64,000 nucleotides of DNA from Helianthus annuus (taxonomy: Eukaryota > Streptophyta > Magnoliopsida > Asterales > Asteraceae). Shown piece after piece: positions 21,683-33,490 of the stretch. Location: the NCBI RefSeq assembly GCF_002127325.2, contig NC_035435.2:128689893-128753892 (forward strand), written 5' to 3'. Under the pieces are notes generated by a model, which ran no database searches, was not told the DNA's origin, and was given only the letters and a program-made list of their open reading frames with translations. A program made the position numbers and the translations under genes. The first letter of the stretch is position 1. Every line of letters begins with the position of its first letter.

Positions 21683-21985
21683 TTTGTGTTTGAAAGATTT
21701 GAGTTTGAGAGTTTTGGTGTGGGTTTGAGAGTTGTGAATGTGGTAAAAAAAATGAATTAGGTTGGTTAGATATATATTGTTTAAAAAAATTGAATTTTTT
21801 TTTTTTATAAATTTGACCGTTTGTCAACGGTCTCTTTCGAAAGTTGTGCCATCTTCACGCGGTGAACCCACACCCAATTCACACCCCGATTCGGGACCCC
21901 GCAGTGATGGCGACGGTGTTCCCGATCGGGGAAACCCATCACCGAAACCACTCCCCGAGAACGCCCCGTACACCCTCACATGTCA
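20648..21985 (-). mobile_element. PIF/Harbinger transposon, 3' end lost
   Basis: Contains the transposase and, upstream of it on the minus strand, a GC-rich terminal region (21840-21985) with gagggtgtacggggcg and the words ccccgatcgggaacaccg, which is homologous to the Harbinger end at about 44320-44440. The other terminus is missing: the transposase stops at 20648 where integrase sequence of the reversed gypsy element begins. The outer border near 21985 is approximate. Confidence 0.75.
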
Positions 21986-22247
21986 TGTAAATTTTCATTA
22001 GAAAACATAACATATATAACAAGAACACACCTTTCCTAAACTGATCTTCCTTAACTTTGAGGATTACAATAACAACCTAGGTGTCGGTAGCCGGTAGGGG
22101 ACTGCCCCAATTCTTAGTCTACGTAATAAATATCGTGACATCAAAGTTGGTACGTTTTTGCCGCGTGTAAACAGCGTACGTATCTTGTTCTCTTTTTATA
22201 GCTAGGAAACATATCTCCTTTTTGACTCATGAATTTTCTCATCAATC

Positions 22248-23362
22248 ATGGCGTTTCACAAATCTATCTGTTTTTTATTATTAATCTTCATCACTTTCAT
22301 GTCTTCTTCCCATGCACATACCTTCCAGGTTGGTGGTAAAGATGGCTGGACCTTACACCCTTCTGAAAACTACAACAGCTGGTCCGGCCGATTGCGGTTT
22401 CTGATCAACGATACCCTGCGTACGTCGACTTTTCGTGCTAGATATTGTTTTGTTTAGATTCCATGAGAAGCACTCTATGTTTTTAACGTGTTTTTTATGT
22501 TCTGGTTTTGGACTGTACCAGTAGCTTAGCTATGGGTGGGATTTTACTGCGGCTGCTGCTTTGGGAATTTTATTAATGATTTGTGATTTGATTGTGTGCA
22601 GATTTTAAGTATGATGATGGGTCGGATTCTGTTTTGGTGGTGAACAAAAGTGATTATGATGGATGCAATGTTAATAATCCGATCACTAAGCTGGATGGGG
22701 GTGATTCGTCGTTTAAGTTTGATCGATCGGGACCATTTTACTTCATTACGGGTAATAAATCGAATTGTGATCAAGGTCAGAAGCTAACTGTGGTGGTTTT
22801 GGCGCTTAGAAAGCGATCTCCACCTCCATCCATCGCTACTCCGCCTTCATCGTCGACTTTACCACCGTCTCCGGTTGGTTCCCCTGTCTTTCCACCGTCT
22901 AAATCCCCTGTTTCACCACCTTCGACCGCGGTATCCCCTGTTTTTCCACCATATATGTCCCCAGTTTCGCCACCTTCGACAGCGGTATCCCCTGTTTTTC
23001 CACCATCTATGTCCCCAGTTTCGCCACCTACGACCGCGGTATCCCCTGTTTTTCCACCATCCATGTCTCCTATTTCACCACCGACCGCAGGGTCCCCTAA
23101 GTTATCACCTTTCGGAACTCCTTCCTTCAGTCCACCAGCGCCTTCCCCTGGTGGGGGAAGTGCGGATTCTCCTGCAGGAGAGAGTGCAGATTCCCCTGCT
23201 GGAGGAGGGAGTGCATCTCCTCCAGGTGGTGGTGGAATGTCCCCGGGTGGTAGTCCGGGGGCAAACTCGACTACACCATCGTCAGCCGCAACGCCACCAC
23301 TCTTTGGTATCACCGTTACATCACTTGTAACGGTGACGTTAGGTTTATCGGGGCTTATTTAG
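22248..23362 (+). CDS. Early nodulin-like protein (phytocyanin domain, GPI-type)
   Basis: Cell-surface chimeric arabinogalactan-type protein with a plastocyanin-like domain. Two exons, 22248-22419 and 22602-23362, joined through a split His codon, give 310 residues. Parts: signal peptide (residues 1 to about 23, ending SSSHA), phytocyanin domain starting HTFQVGGKDGW to about residue 125, with two Cys that pair in the family (in DYDGCN and NKSNC), a long Pro/Ser/Thr-rich region with four 18-residue repeats, and a hydrophobic C-terminal tail (LFGITVTSLVTVTLGLSGLI) that would be exchanged for a GPI anchor. The usual copper ligands are missing (YNSW where copper binders have His; N in place of the second His), as in the early nodulin-like class. 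A TATA-like ttttata stands at 22194-22200. Role inferred: cell-wall or membrane-surface glycoprotein; no direct function can be read. Confidence 0.92.
22880..23095 (+). repeat. 54-base minisatellite inside the early nodulin-like gene
   Basis: Four copies of a 54-base unit coding for SPVFPPSMSPVSPPSTAV with small changes. The array spans exactly 4 x 54 bases and keeps the frame, so copy-number change would lengthen or shorten the glycosylated stalk by 18 residues at a time. Confidence 0.85.
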
Positions 23363-23678
23363 TTATTTGAAATAGATAATTGAAGGGTTTGATTATATAG
23401 AAATGTTAGGGTTTTTTGTTTGTTGGATTGATATATAGGTAGTTGAATGTCAATAAACGAGTGTACATCATATGTTTCATGTATGCATAGCATGTATCTA
23501 CATAAATACTTGGTTGAATAAATTTTTATAATCATATTGTTTATTAATATTATTATTTATAATAGTTAGCTTAATGTTTATTATCTTCACTAAAAATATG
23601 TATTTAACTTTTAAATATATTTGGTACCAAAGGAGATAAAAGTAACTTATGCATATTAATACAACGAAACAAATCATG

Positions 23679-23910
23679 ATAATTAAAAACCAAGATGGTG
23701 ATTTAACTAGTATGATGTAGAAAGCGTTATCTATGTTGACACATGTTGTGCATAGATCACATCTTGAGTCTTTGAAAGTCAAAGTAAAGGTAAAAGGCCT
23801 ACCAACCACTTTGCATAAGCTGAATTGAAGACTTTATAAATTGATGCTTCGTCATTTAATCAATACTACTTTTCAAATCACTTTAATAAATTAAGAATAG
23901 ATTAGACTGA
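23679..23910 (+). repeat. Copy A of a dispersed direct duplication
   Basis: The words aaaaaccaagatggt, gacacatgtt, gagtcttt...aagtcaaa, ggcctaccaa, caaatcactttaataaa appear here and in the same order at 24964-25140. No coding capacity. The copies are well diverged. Confidence 0.65.
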
Positions 23911-23964
23911 TAGAATTGTTTCTTTATTTTGTGGGTGTAAACATATTCAACTTTTATTTACTTA

Positions 23965-24190
23965 CGGGCTGTTTGGTAGCCTCTGAATGGTCATTAAGAG
24001 ACTACCTTTTAATGGAACCATTAAAAATTTTATCAATGAGAAGGTATAAGAATGTGACATATGATGATTTACCATTCAGATGTTACCTCTTAACCATTCA
24101 GACTTGAGGTTACCTCTTATCCATTCAGAGGTTTTAAACCATTATGAGGTAGCATCTGAATGGTCATTAAGAGGCTAACAAACAGCGACC
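23965..24190. mobile_element. Harbinger/Tourist-type MITE
   Basis: The left end cgggctgtttggtagcctc and the right end gaggctaacaaacagcgacc form imperfect inverted repeats, flanked by TTA on both sides (23962-23964, 24191-24193). Inside, ctgaatggtcattaagag occurs near both ends in the same orientation and shorter ccattcaga words in between. 226 bases, no ORF. Confidence 0.7.
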
Positions 24191-24352
24191 TTAATGTTTA
24201 TATCAGACATTCAGACGTTAAAACCCCTAAATAATAAATCGTTCGAATTATTTTGAGTAGTTAATTTTATCCACTGAATGATAAATATGAATATTAAATT
24301 ATTTCGTGAAACAATTATCGAAAAAAATAAAACTAATATATGCATATACAAC

Positions 24353-24944
24353 CAATGTTTTAAAAACCGGTAAATACCGGCCGGTTATACCGGTATTACC
24401 GTTTTCAGATGTAAATCTGGTACGAAACACCCCGGTAAATAAGTGAAACGGTATAAGGTTTGTACCGGCGGTAAAATCCGGTATACCGGTTTGAAACGTA
24501 ATACCGGTACCGGCCCAGGGTTATTTTAGTTTGTGTTGTTACTTATTTTTATTATATATGTTTCTTATCTTACGTAATTTTTATATATTATGATTATTCG
24601 TAACTAAAAGTTCTTATTTAATATTGTATGAAACGAAAATAGTTGATGTATTCAACACTCAAATGGTAAACATATCGTACAATTTCATTTAAAAGAGCTT
24701 GTTGGAAAACTGAATGATTTTCGATTATCTTTTGGATTATTTTTTATTATTGATTTACTTTTGGATCATCTTTTAATATGTAATCATGTATTTTTGGATT
24801 AACTTTGAGTTGATGTTTTAATTTATGAAATTTTAGAGTTAGCTAGTCAACCCGGTTGAACCGCTCGGTACAACCTGGTTCAACCGGTTAAACCATTTTT
24901 TAGCCTAATCCGGTTTGATTTAAAAACCGGTTTTTAAAACATTG
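24353..24944. mobile_element. Non-autonomous hAT element
   Basis: Terminal inverted repeats CAATGTTTTAAAAACCGG (left) and its exact complement at the right, flanked by the 8-base duplication TATACAAC (24345-24352 and 24945-24952). The body is rich in ccggt/accgg words and has no transposase. It lies between the two copies of the local duplication. Confidence 0.88.
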
Positions 24945-24963
24945 TATACAACAAAAAAACATT

Positions 24964-25140
24964 TAAAAACCAAGATGGTATCATTTTAGAAAGTGCTATC
25001 CATCTCGACACATGTTAAACATAGGTCCCATCTCGAGTCTTTACAAGTCAAAATAAAGGCCTACCAAATTGATGTGTCGTAATTTTCCAATACTGCTTTC
25101 CAAATCACTTTAATAAAACAATAATAGATCATACAATTAA
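24964..25140 (+). repeat. Copy B of the direct duplication, followed by a short tandem repeat
   Basis: Diverged second copy of 23679-23910. Directly after it, about 25128-25245 holds two tandem copies of a ~70-base unit ending tttgggtgtttcgta.gtaattatt. Confidence 0.6.
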
Positions 25141-25245
25141 TCCTTATATTTGGGTGTTTCGTATAGTAATTATTTAATAAAATAATAATTGATAATACAA
25201 TTAATCCTAATTTATTTTTGGGTGTTTCGTACCGTAATTATTCTT

Positions 25246-26741
25246 AAACTTTTAGTTTTAATTAGTGGGATTTCCCCGCGTGATGCAACTTACGTTGTTG
25301 AACGGTAGCAAGTCATATCATAACAAAAAACCATGAAATTAATATCAAGAAATATCAAAACCGAATCCTATCTAAATAAAAATCATAAAAATTAATATCA
25401 AAAGTCACATATTTTCTAAGACTTCTAAAAACAGTTATTTCAATTTATTAATTTAAAAATATATATAATTTATTATTTTCTAGAAACAAAATTTGTAAAG
25501 GAATGAAACATGTTTTAATTTAATCATAAGAATTTGTTAAGTGTTAAAGGTGTGCTAAGCATTATTGGTTGTCTGAAAACCAAAGGGAGAGCACACCAGT
25601 AGACCACGTGTAACATTTAGATATAATTTGTTTCTTTTAATATAGGTTTATATCCTTTCGGAATTGCAGAAAATGGAACACTCCTAAATTGTCATTTCCT
25701 CGGAAACATCCTTTCGGAATAGTTAAAGCATGATCATGCATGACGAAGTTTTCGAGTCTAAAACCGTATTGTTTTTGGACTGTACTTTATGTGTGTAGAA
25801 AATCCGTTAAGTCGGTTCGTCTCAATTAACCCAGACTCATAAGTTATTTGTTTAAAATTGGACCTAATCACCCAAATGTTTAAAATATTGATTGTAACGG
25901 GAATCGGTGCTACACAAATAATTTCTATGACCGTTTCAATAAAACTTTTAACCTTTCAATCATTGCTATATTAATATCCATTTTCAGTCATTACTAATAG
26001 TCCATTTGATCTGTCTACATATATTTTCCCATCAACTTATAATATCATATAGAGTTTTTGACAAACATGATTTATTCAATCCACTCTATTGACATTAATC
26101 AGTTTTATGTCAAAATCATAATCATTTTAGTGTAACACAATATCATTTTCAAATCCTTCATGACATTTGTTTGTTTCTATATACCTTATCTTATTTAGTC
26201 AATTAAAAAAAACAAGAAAGATGGTCTGTTTGACACGATCACACACCCCATGTCGATGACCAAACCGCAATAAGTAGTGCAAGACAGAGACACCTTCTTT
26301 TTCATGTTAGGCAGTGTTCCTTAGACTGAACTTAACACGGGTCAAGGCTAGTTACAACGGGCCACATTCATATAAACTTAGTTAGGAATTAGGATGGATC
26401 AATTCGAATGCCCCAAGGTTTAGAAGGAAGCTATTTTATAATACGCTTAATAAAAAATATACATAAAATCCACAAATATATCACACGATATAATGTTAGT
26501 CGATTTTGATGCATTTTTGTACCCTTAGGTGACATTTTTAATCTAGAAAATCTAATTATAGCCATGTCAAAAGTGAAAAACAAATATAGCTCTCTAAATT
26601 TGTGGATCATAAATCTAAACCACAAAACAAATCTATTATTTCTCCACCAAAATCTCAAATTTGTATCCAAATTGAAACAACCAATGCTCAATCAAAACAA
26701 TAAAACCAAAAACCTCAATTCATCCTTCTTTTACCATAATC
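25246..26741. other. Spacer upstream of the RALF gene
   Basis: AT-rich, without a recognisable gene or bordered transposon. The last 200 bases are A-rich and would include the RALF 5' UTR. I see no convincing TATA box at a fixed distance. Confidence 0.45.
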
Positions 26742-27107
26742 ATGTCTAAAATGACTAATGGCATTATGTTTCTCATCATTTGGGCTATGATGTTTTCTTG
26801 TTTTGCAGTTTCCTCATCCATGAACGTGCCCTTTAAACCGAATTGGGTTGGATTGAGTCATCTCTCAAATGGGCCGGGTCAACTAGTAAGGGATACCATC
26901 AACCCTGAAGAAGAGATGATGATGGAGTCCGAAAGCGCTCGACGGATTCTAGCCGGAAGGGGGTATATAAGCTATGAGGCAATGAGTAAGAACAATGTCC
27001 CGTGCAACCAACGTGGTCAATCTTATTATAACTGCAATAGCAGAGGTCAGGCGAACCCATATAACCGAGCTTGCAATGTTATCACTCGGTGCGGTGGCCG
27101 CCAATGA
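26742..27107 (+). CDS. RALF-type secreted peptide precursor
   Basis: Rapid alkalinization factor prepropeptide: a secreted signal that in known cases binds FERONIA-type receptor kinases and raises apoplastic pH. One exon, 121 residues. Signal peptide about 1-26, propeptide with the RRIL site for a subtilase of the S1P type at 67-70, then the mature peptide with YISY at 75-78 and four conserved Cys at 88, 98, 111 and 117 in the family order (VPC...YYNC...NPYNRAC...TRC). All elements needed for a working RALF are present. The ATG at 26742 was chosen because it gives a signal peptide; a second Met three codons on would do as well. Confidence 0.94.
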   Translation: MSKMTNGIMFLIIWAMMFSCFAVSSSMNVPFKPNWVGLSHLSNGPGQLVRDTINPEEEMMMESESARRILAGRGYISYEAMSKNNVPCNQRGQSYYNCNSRGQANPYNRACNVITRCGGRQ

Positions 27108-28083
27108 GACTATATTTTATACCGTGGATTATTAGATACATCAATCAATAATAATATTTTTTTTTTCATATGCGAATGAGATTCTTTCTTCTGGTTTTCT
27201 TAGATCATCAATAATATTTGCTTGGTAACACAGGGTACTAAGCATAGGTACCGCAACAAATAGCATATTGGCAATCTTAGTCTCATGCCTTTTTGTAAAA
27301 ATGTCTTGTACCTGTCGGATATTAGATATACATGTTAATATGTAAAAAAATTACCCGTTTGGATTTCCATTTATATCTCTTACTATTTTTTTACATCTTA
27401 ATAATTTTATTATACAAAAAAAAGTAGATATATAAAAACTAAAAATTATTGAATTAGTATACTACGCTTATTACCCAAAAACTAAAAATGATTATTTAAC
27501 TCATAACAAAACATGTGTGTGTTATGTAGGCGAACCGGGTATCATCTATTCTATCCCTCGGGTATCATTTATTCTATCCCTCTCATGCCCGCAAAATTTT
27601 TATAAACCAATCTCAAACCCTAATACCTATCCCATTACCCGTCTTGAATATTCCAGGTTTGTCTGTACGGTTCAAGTTCGTTTGCCATATATAATAATAT
27701 TGTTTGAACTTACCTTGAAAAGATCAAAACAAGTTTGAATCCAGTTTCACTGTTTGGTTTAAAGACCGGACTCGAATTCAAATGTTGGGATTCGAAACGA
27801 ATGCAAATCTAGAATTTTCAAAAACAAACAGATACCTATGGTCATGGACCCGGATCCATTAAGTATATGAAAGGGTGAAAAAATGCTCTCTTGTGGAACA
27901 CCTAACCAGAAGCTTAATATGATCACTCAAGAATTTGATGATCTTAATAAAATTATTGAACCAAAAATTTTAGTACAACAGAAATCAAATGTAGTTTAAT
28001 ATATATTAAACACTAAAACATAAACCGATTACCTATCTCTGTAACTCTGTTACCATATCTCAGAACACCTGGCACGTATCTCA
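27108..28083. other. Spacer between the RALF and DnaJ-like genes
   Basis: AT-rich. A weak open frame near 27517-27738 has no protein-like features. The 3' UTRs of the two convergent genes must lie here. No bordered repeat found. Confidence 0.45.
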
Positions 28084-31000
28084 TCAAAAAAACCACCATC
28101 TTCTAGTTCGACGATGACTCTGTCATACATCAAAGTGAATCAAAAACTTTAACTAAAGTACTAAACCAAAAACACAGACCAGAGTTGCAAAAAAGAGGGA
28201 AGAACCTGTTGATCGTTTTTCGGGGGTCCAGTCAATATTGGTTGAGGAAGAACCGCATTTTCAATATTCTGAATGTATGGTTGTAGCTTCTCTTCCAACA
28301 TCTTGTTCAACTGGAAAACAGACACAACACGAACAACTTTCACACACTAGTTCGGTGAAATCCCACGTAACATATTTACTTATTTGATTAATCATTACCT
28401 GTTCTTGGCGCCAATTTGTTTCCCACTGATCATCCAAAATCTTTTCTGCAATTTCTCGTTGGGCGTTGAGAAGAACCGTCATTTCATACAACTTTTTTGG
28501 ATCCTTTAAGTCTTCCTCACTCCATGAAGATTCATTTAGTGGAACATCGAGCTCCTGCAACCAGTTATTGAAATGAACAAAACCTATTTGTAAAAGGCAA
28601 CCCGACCCATTTTGACTCGCACGTAAAACAACCTGTTTTAACTTTGAAGTGAAGTAAAAGAACACGTACCCCCCAGTTTTGAGGTCGTGGTGGCGGATTA
28701 AGTTTCATGACTTCCGTCTCTAATGCAGTTTTGGCTTTGTAGTAAGGTATGTTCTTAACGACCACCGGATCATTCCTTGCACGTTCGGGATCCATTGAGA
28801 TCAAACCCTAATATCAATAAAAAAAAAAACTTGTAAATAACTAGTATTTTGATCCGCCACGCGTTGCGGCGTCGAAACTTAAAGTGACTCGAACTTATAC
28901 CATCAAATATTTGACCCGACTCCTTTCCGAACAAAATGTACGTCAAAACGTGGACCACTGAAAACGCACATGAAAATAAGCACGAAAACGTATTATATTT
29001 GACCTGACTGTCTGACTCATTACCGAAAAAATTTACGTCGAAACGTAAACCAACTTGGATTTCTAATGAAACGTACTTAAAAATAAGCACGTAAAAAAAG
29101 TGTTTTTTATGTTAAAAAACTGTACCACGCGTTGCGGCGGAGTCGAAACGTAAAGTAACTCGAATTCATATCGCCTAGTGAAAACGTATTTTATCTGACC
29201 TGACTTGTTTCCGAACAAAACGTAGACCAACTAAAGCGCGAAAACGTATTCTATTTGACCCACGTACATAAAAATAAGCATGTAAAACTCGAGGGAGGCA
29301 AAATGACATTCTACAAGGTTTTTAGAAAGTTGAGGTGGTGTAAGTAGCAATGCTAAAAGTTAAAGGGTTGAATACACAAAAAGAAAAAAAAACATGGGTT
29401 GGATGGCATTGTTGTAAATATGACAAAAACAATAAAAAATAAAGGTTGTGTCTTAGGTACTATTGCTAAGACACCCTCTTTTGTTATATTAATAATAATA
29501 ATAATAATAGTTACTTGAATATGTGAACTTTCAGGTTATTAATTATGTCTCACTTCTTGCAAGTACTCCCATCCAGGTTTTCTCTTGGCTACAGCATCCC
29601 GAAGATGATCATACCGCATATTTTCCTAAATGTAAAATAAAAAAAAATCAATGGTCAATTGCAACTAAACTAAGTAAGCAAAGTGTGTGGCTAGTTTTGT
29701 AATTTAACTGAAACATATTTTTAGGCTAATCAATAGCTAAGAAATAATAAATAATAACCTTGTATTGCCACCAAATTTTCTGCTTGACCTCATCATCGAA
29801 TTCAAATCCTCCCATAATCTGGGGCATCGTAATCAACCAAAATGCAGCAATGCTCGGGTCTTTCATGCTGTGGATAATATGCTGAAATGTACGTTTTGAG
29901 GTGAGGATAATTTCGTAAATGTTAATAACTTAAAATAGAACATTACCTACAACCCACCGATAACCATTAAAAGACTGTTTACATCATGACACCTACCTCG
30001 TAAGGATAGTCCATTTTTTTCATTATGTTGTATGCTTTCCATGGCGGATCGATAATCTGCACATTGGTAAAATATTAAATACAAGCTCGCGACACTGGTT
30101 TGTAACAGATAAATGATAACTGAATAATTCTTAAGTACTTACGTCATCGGCAGAAATCCTGATTTGTAATTTATCTTTGCACTCAGGGCATTTCATCACA
30201 CCCTGCAACATTATTAAGCCAGTGTTACATGGAAACACTAAAGATATTATAATATTATTATTTTTTTAAATGTGCTCACGGATCCATCACAGCTGTCGCA
30301 GTCTTTGGAGGGGAGTGGAACATTAAGATCCATGGTGGCGGGAAGATGCACGAGCTCTGCTCGATTCTCCGCTATGGCGTCTGCGATAGCTTCAGCCGTT
30401 GCTTTCTCTCCACTGAATACATTTATTTAATTAACATAATTCATTGTTTTAAAGTCTAAATATAGTCATAGACTCATAATGATATTGAGAAAACTGATTA
30501 TATACAACGAGTGTACCTTCTTAATGTGTAGTTTTTCACCTGGTACATGACTTTCCCTGTGCCTCTGCACATGGTACACCTTAAAGCATTCCATCCGTTG
30601 CAAGTTTGACAGTTTCTGCGGTTTGAAGACATACAAGACCATAGCAAAGATGAGAAATCAAAAGACTGTTAGGTTATATTATCATTTCGTACAATTAAAA
30701 GATACGATAAGTGGTTCAACAGTTTGCTTAATCCACCATCATTGCTAGGGATTATATTGTTCTTTAATAAATTTTGTTCTACACACTAATTATTCTTAAA
30801 AGTGTCACGCATTGTAGGTATAGATTATACAAACAACCCTTCGTCATATCAAGTGAACTATACTCCCACAATACTTTTCAAACTTAAATCAAAGGTCCTC
30901 TTACGCACAGGGCCGTTCCAACGTTTTTGGAGGCCCTAAGCGAACTACAAAGTCAGGGCCTTATTATTGGTATAAATGAATTGAAATTGAGATTTGAGAC

Positions 31001-32049
31001 ATTAAATAACAAGAGCGATGATTTTTACTAATATCGGCCCTAATTTCGCTCAGTCCGCAATCAATTTCACATTGCTTACTCAAAAGACGCCAACGAGGGT
31101 TGGTGTGTTGCGTGCGTGGACAGTGCGGACTCCTAGTGTAAAATCCTAAATATTGGGCCTAGAAGCGTTGTTTAAATGGCAAAAAAAAAAACAAGTCTAA
31201 TATACGAAAAGAAATAAAACTAGAGGCCCTTGTTTTTGGGTGGCCCTAGGCCTTAGCCTAGGTTGATAAGTCTTACGGGCCGGCCCTCCTTACGCATATG
31301 ACAATCAAACGGTTCACCACCACATACTTCATTTCATAAAAGATGTATATCAATGAAATATTACACGACAACTAGAACGCAATATTCCAAACCAAACATC
31401 CTAACGCACATTCAAGCTACAAACAAAATTAACCAAAAACAACAATCACCTTTGACAAATCACTTTCTTTCCCAACTCCAGTGCAATATCACAAGTCCCA
31501 AGAGCAGCAACCGCCTGAACATTAACCACACTTAGGTCTCAAAACACAGGTACTTTATATCTCATGTCCATAATAACACGGTTATATGCTTTACGTACCA
31601 AGAACAAGAAATGATAGAGCCTAACCTCCTAATTTAATTATTTCTAAAAGAATATGTATTAAACAGGTTTAATAACATACTTTACTAAACTAGCCCCAAC
31701 TCATACAAACCCCTGATTGGTTCTTTATCAACCTGATATCATAAATTTCAGAACTTTAACAAATCCCACTAGTCAAAAACAATAAAACTGCAATTAACTC
31801 AAAAACCCAATTGAAAGAACTTACAAAGATAGCGGAATAAGAAACTTTGGAGATGAATTCTGGGATGCCAAAGCCACGAGGGGCAGAACCGGAAATGTCA
31901 TTGGCGATGGTGAAAGGGGAGAGTATGATTTTGACGGGTATGTCCAGCAAATGGGCCAAGGGTTCGCCTAAATGGCGATTGAAGAATTTGAATTGGCTAT
32001 CGAAGAGTTGTTTGGTGTTTTTGACGAACTTATTAGTGCCTTTCCCCAT
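28084..32049 (-). CDS. DnaJ-type zinc-finger (cysteine-rich) chaperone-related protein
   Basis: Twelve exons with GT/AG borders and continuous phase give 423 residues: 32049-31825, 31514-31450, 30615-30517, 30412-30280, 30202-30143, 30056-29997, 29881-29759, 29625-29554, 28807-28670, 28554-28399, 28310-28206, 28119-28084. The N-terminus (MGKGTNKFVKNTKQLFDSQF) is basic; a hydrophobic stretch at about 71-90 may touch a membrane. The cysteine-rich part has four CxxC units typical of the DnaJ zinc finger: C99/C102, C110/C113 with CRGTG, C168/C171 with CDGSG, and C179/C182. No J domain is present, as in the plant chaperone protein dnaJ-related group. The C-terminal half has PWKAYNIMKKMDYPYEH and PPPRPQNWGELDVPL and ends RRTRRWWFF. 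Role inferred: thiol or protein-folding helper; compartment not clear. Introns 2 and 8 hold transposons. The splice at 29554/28807 is inferred; without it the frame would stop at 29539. Confidence 0.88.
28841..29300 (-). mobile_element. Helitron 3' part, in an intron of the DnaJ-like gene
   Basis: On the minus strand the end reads CGCAACGCGTGGCGG, an imperfect hairpin, then AAAATACTAG followed by T, which fits the Helitron rule (hairpin about 10 bases before CTRR, insertion before T). Internal words of the type cgaaaacgtattatatttgacc and gtcgaaacgtaaagt are repeated two to three times, and recur in 43500-43870 and in part at 62430-62880. The 5' end was not found, so the left limit is rough. 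Confidence 0.6.
30908..31288. mobile_element. hAT-type MITE in intron 2 of the DnaJ-like gene
   Basis: The left end is CAGGGCCGTTCC, the right end GGGCCGGCCCTC, flanked by the 8-base duplication CTTACGCA (30900-30907 and 31289-31296). It belongs with the elements at 4321-4588 and 61257-62182. Inside are the words gaggccctaagcg and ggtggccctaggcc near the two ends. No ORF. Confidence 0.85.
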
Positions 32050-32365
32050 TGTAGAGTCACTGGGGAGAACTAAGAATGTTAATGGATAAAGGTGGGTGAC
32101 TGACGATGATATACCCAAAAGTCCAAACACAAATGGTGATATGCGGGAATTGGCTAACACCGTAACCAAACACTCTACAAACACTATTATCGGTTGTTAT
32201 ACTATGTCGGTAGTTAGTACTGTAACGAATCAAATCGATACCGATTAATTTTTTAAGTTTTAATTTCACCTCTCACTACGAATCTACATCTTTAACTCAT
32301 TTAGTTTTTCTATAAGGACTTACGTTTGTTAACTTTTCCATAAAACTGAGCATGAAACTCTAAAA

Positions 32366-32700
32366 AACTAGTAAATTGTCAAAATCGTACCTGAGGTTTG
32401 ACCATTTTGTCATTTTCATCCAAAATAACTTTTTTGAACCATATAGTCCTTCAATTTTAGGATTTTTTGCTATTTTCATCCAAACGTCTGACTTTTTTAC
32501 CAAAATTGTCATTGAGATTTGGAATTTTTTGTCATTTTCATCCAAATGTTTGATAGAAAAATAAAGCAAATTAGACGTTTGGATAAAAATGGCAAAAAAT
32601 CACAAAAGTGAAGGACTATATGGTACAAAAAAAAGTTGTTTTGGATGAAAATAACAAATATGCCCAAACCTCAAGGACAATTTTAGCAATTTACTCAAAA
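32366..32700. mobile_element. MULE-like foldback relic
   Basis: The left arm (gtaaattgtcaaaatcgtac, gaggtttg, gtcattttcatccaaaata) and the right arm (ttggatgaaaataac, caaacctca, ggacaattttagcaattta) are complements over about 110 bases. The same arms border the MULE at 44686-45870, and a further decayed set lies near 58750-58945. The flanks are A-rich and no clean 9-base duplication could be set. Confidence 0.6.
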
Positions 32701-32746
32701 AAAATTGAATTCAATTTTTATATTTATACTCATAGTAATCAAATTT

Positions 32747-33326
32747 ATACTATATAATAAAAGAAACCTGTTTTGCGACACTTGTCATTCTCTCATTTAA
32801 TTGATTATTAATAATACTAATAATAATAATAATAATATTTAATCTAATCTAATACAAATAATAATAATAATATTTAATCTAATCTAATACAAATTCTAAT
32901 TATTAATTCAATAACCTATTGTTAAACTAAAACTTCAATAGAATCTTAAATCCTAGCTAAACAAGTTTCGAAATTCATAATAATATTAATATGTTAGACT
33001 AATTATATTATTGATATATATAACTAAAATTATTATCAATAATATTAATAATAGGTTTAGAATCAAATACAAAGATTCAAAAAATAAGAAATCGTACAAA
33101 GGGTATCAAATTGACTCTGATTGAACTCATTCAACCGACATTAGAGCCGTCTTATCGAACTCTACGACATTAATTAATATGTAGGAGTTGATGGGTTACA
33201 TTTATATTAACTCATTTATGTCAATATGGTATGTAAATGTCTCTGTCTTTGTTTTGCATTTACAGAAAATATCTATACTATATAGTTTAAATTGTTCAAC
33301 CCGTGTAACACACGGGGAACTAACAT
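32747..33326 (+). mobile_element. Non-autonomous Helitron
   Basis: The 5' end reads atactatataataaaagaaacc, a common plant Helitron start; the 3' end has the hairpin CCCGTGTAACACACGGG followed by gaactaacatagt. The consensus CTAG at the tip has drifted. Inside, two tandem copies of an aataataataatatttaatc-type unit (about 32815-32893). No coding capacity. Confidence 0.65.
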
Positions 33327-33490
33327 AGTAAGTATTAAAGTAAAGTGACTTTGCTATAAAACCAATAAAAGCATGGTGATAAATGAGGTAAAATATGTAT
33401 AAAATCAAGCTATTAGTAAACTTGTTCCATTTGGGTAAAAAAATAATTCAATATTTGTATTTATACTCGTATAGTAACCTCTTATGGTAA

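Noticed and set aside
22777..23313. Long minus-strand open frame over the nodulin-like gene
   Set aside because: It is the mirror of the Pro/Ser/Thr repeat region (rich in GG and GD) and has no start context or family features of its own.
27517..27738. ORF of 73 codons after the RALF gene
   Set aside because: It contains a short tandem duplication (ctatccctcgggtatcattt) and no protein features.
29539..29553. Stop of the DnaJ-like gene at 29539
   Set aside because: Using the GT at 29552-29553 joins in phase to 28807, whose exon continues a well-behaved chain of four more exons; the early stop would lose a third of the protein.
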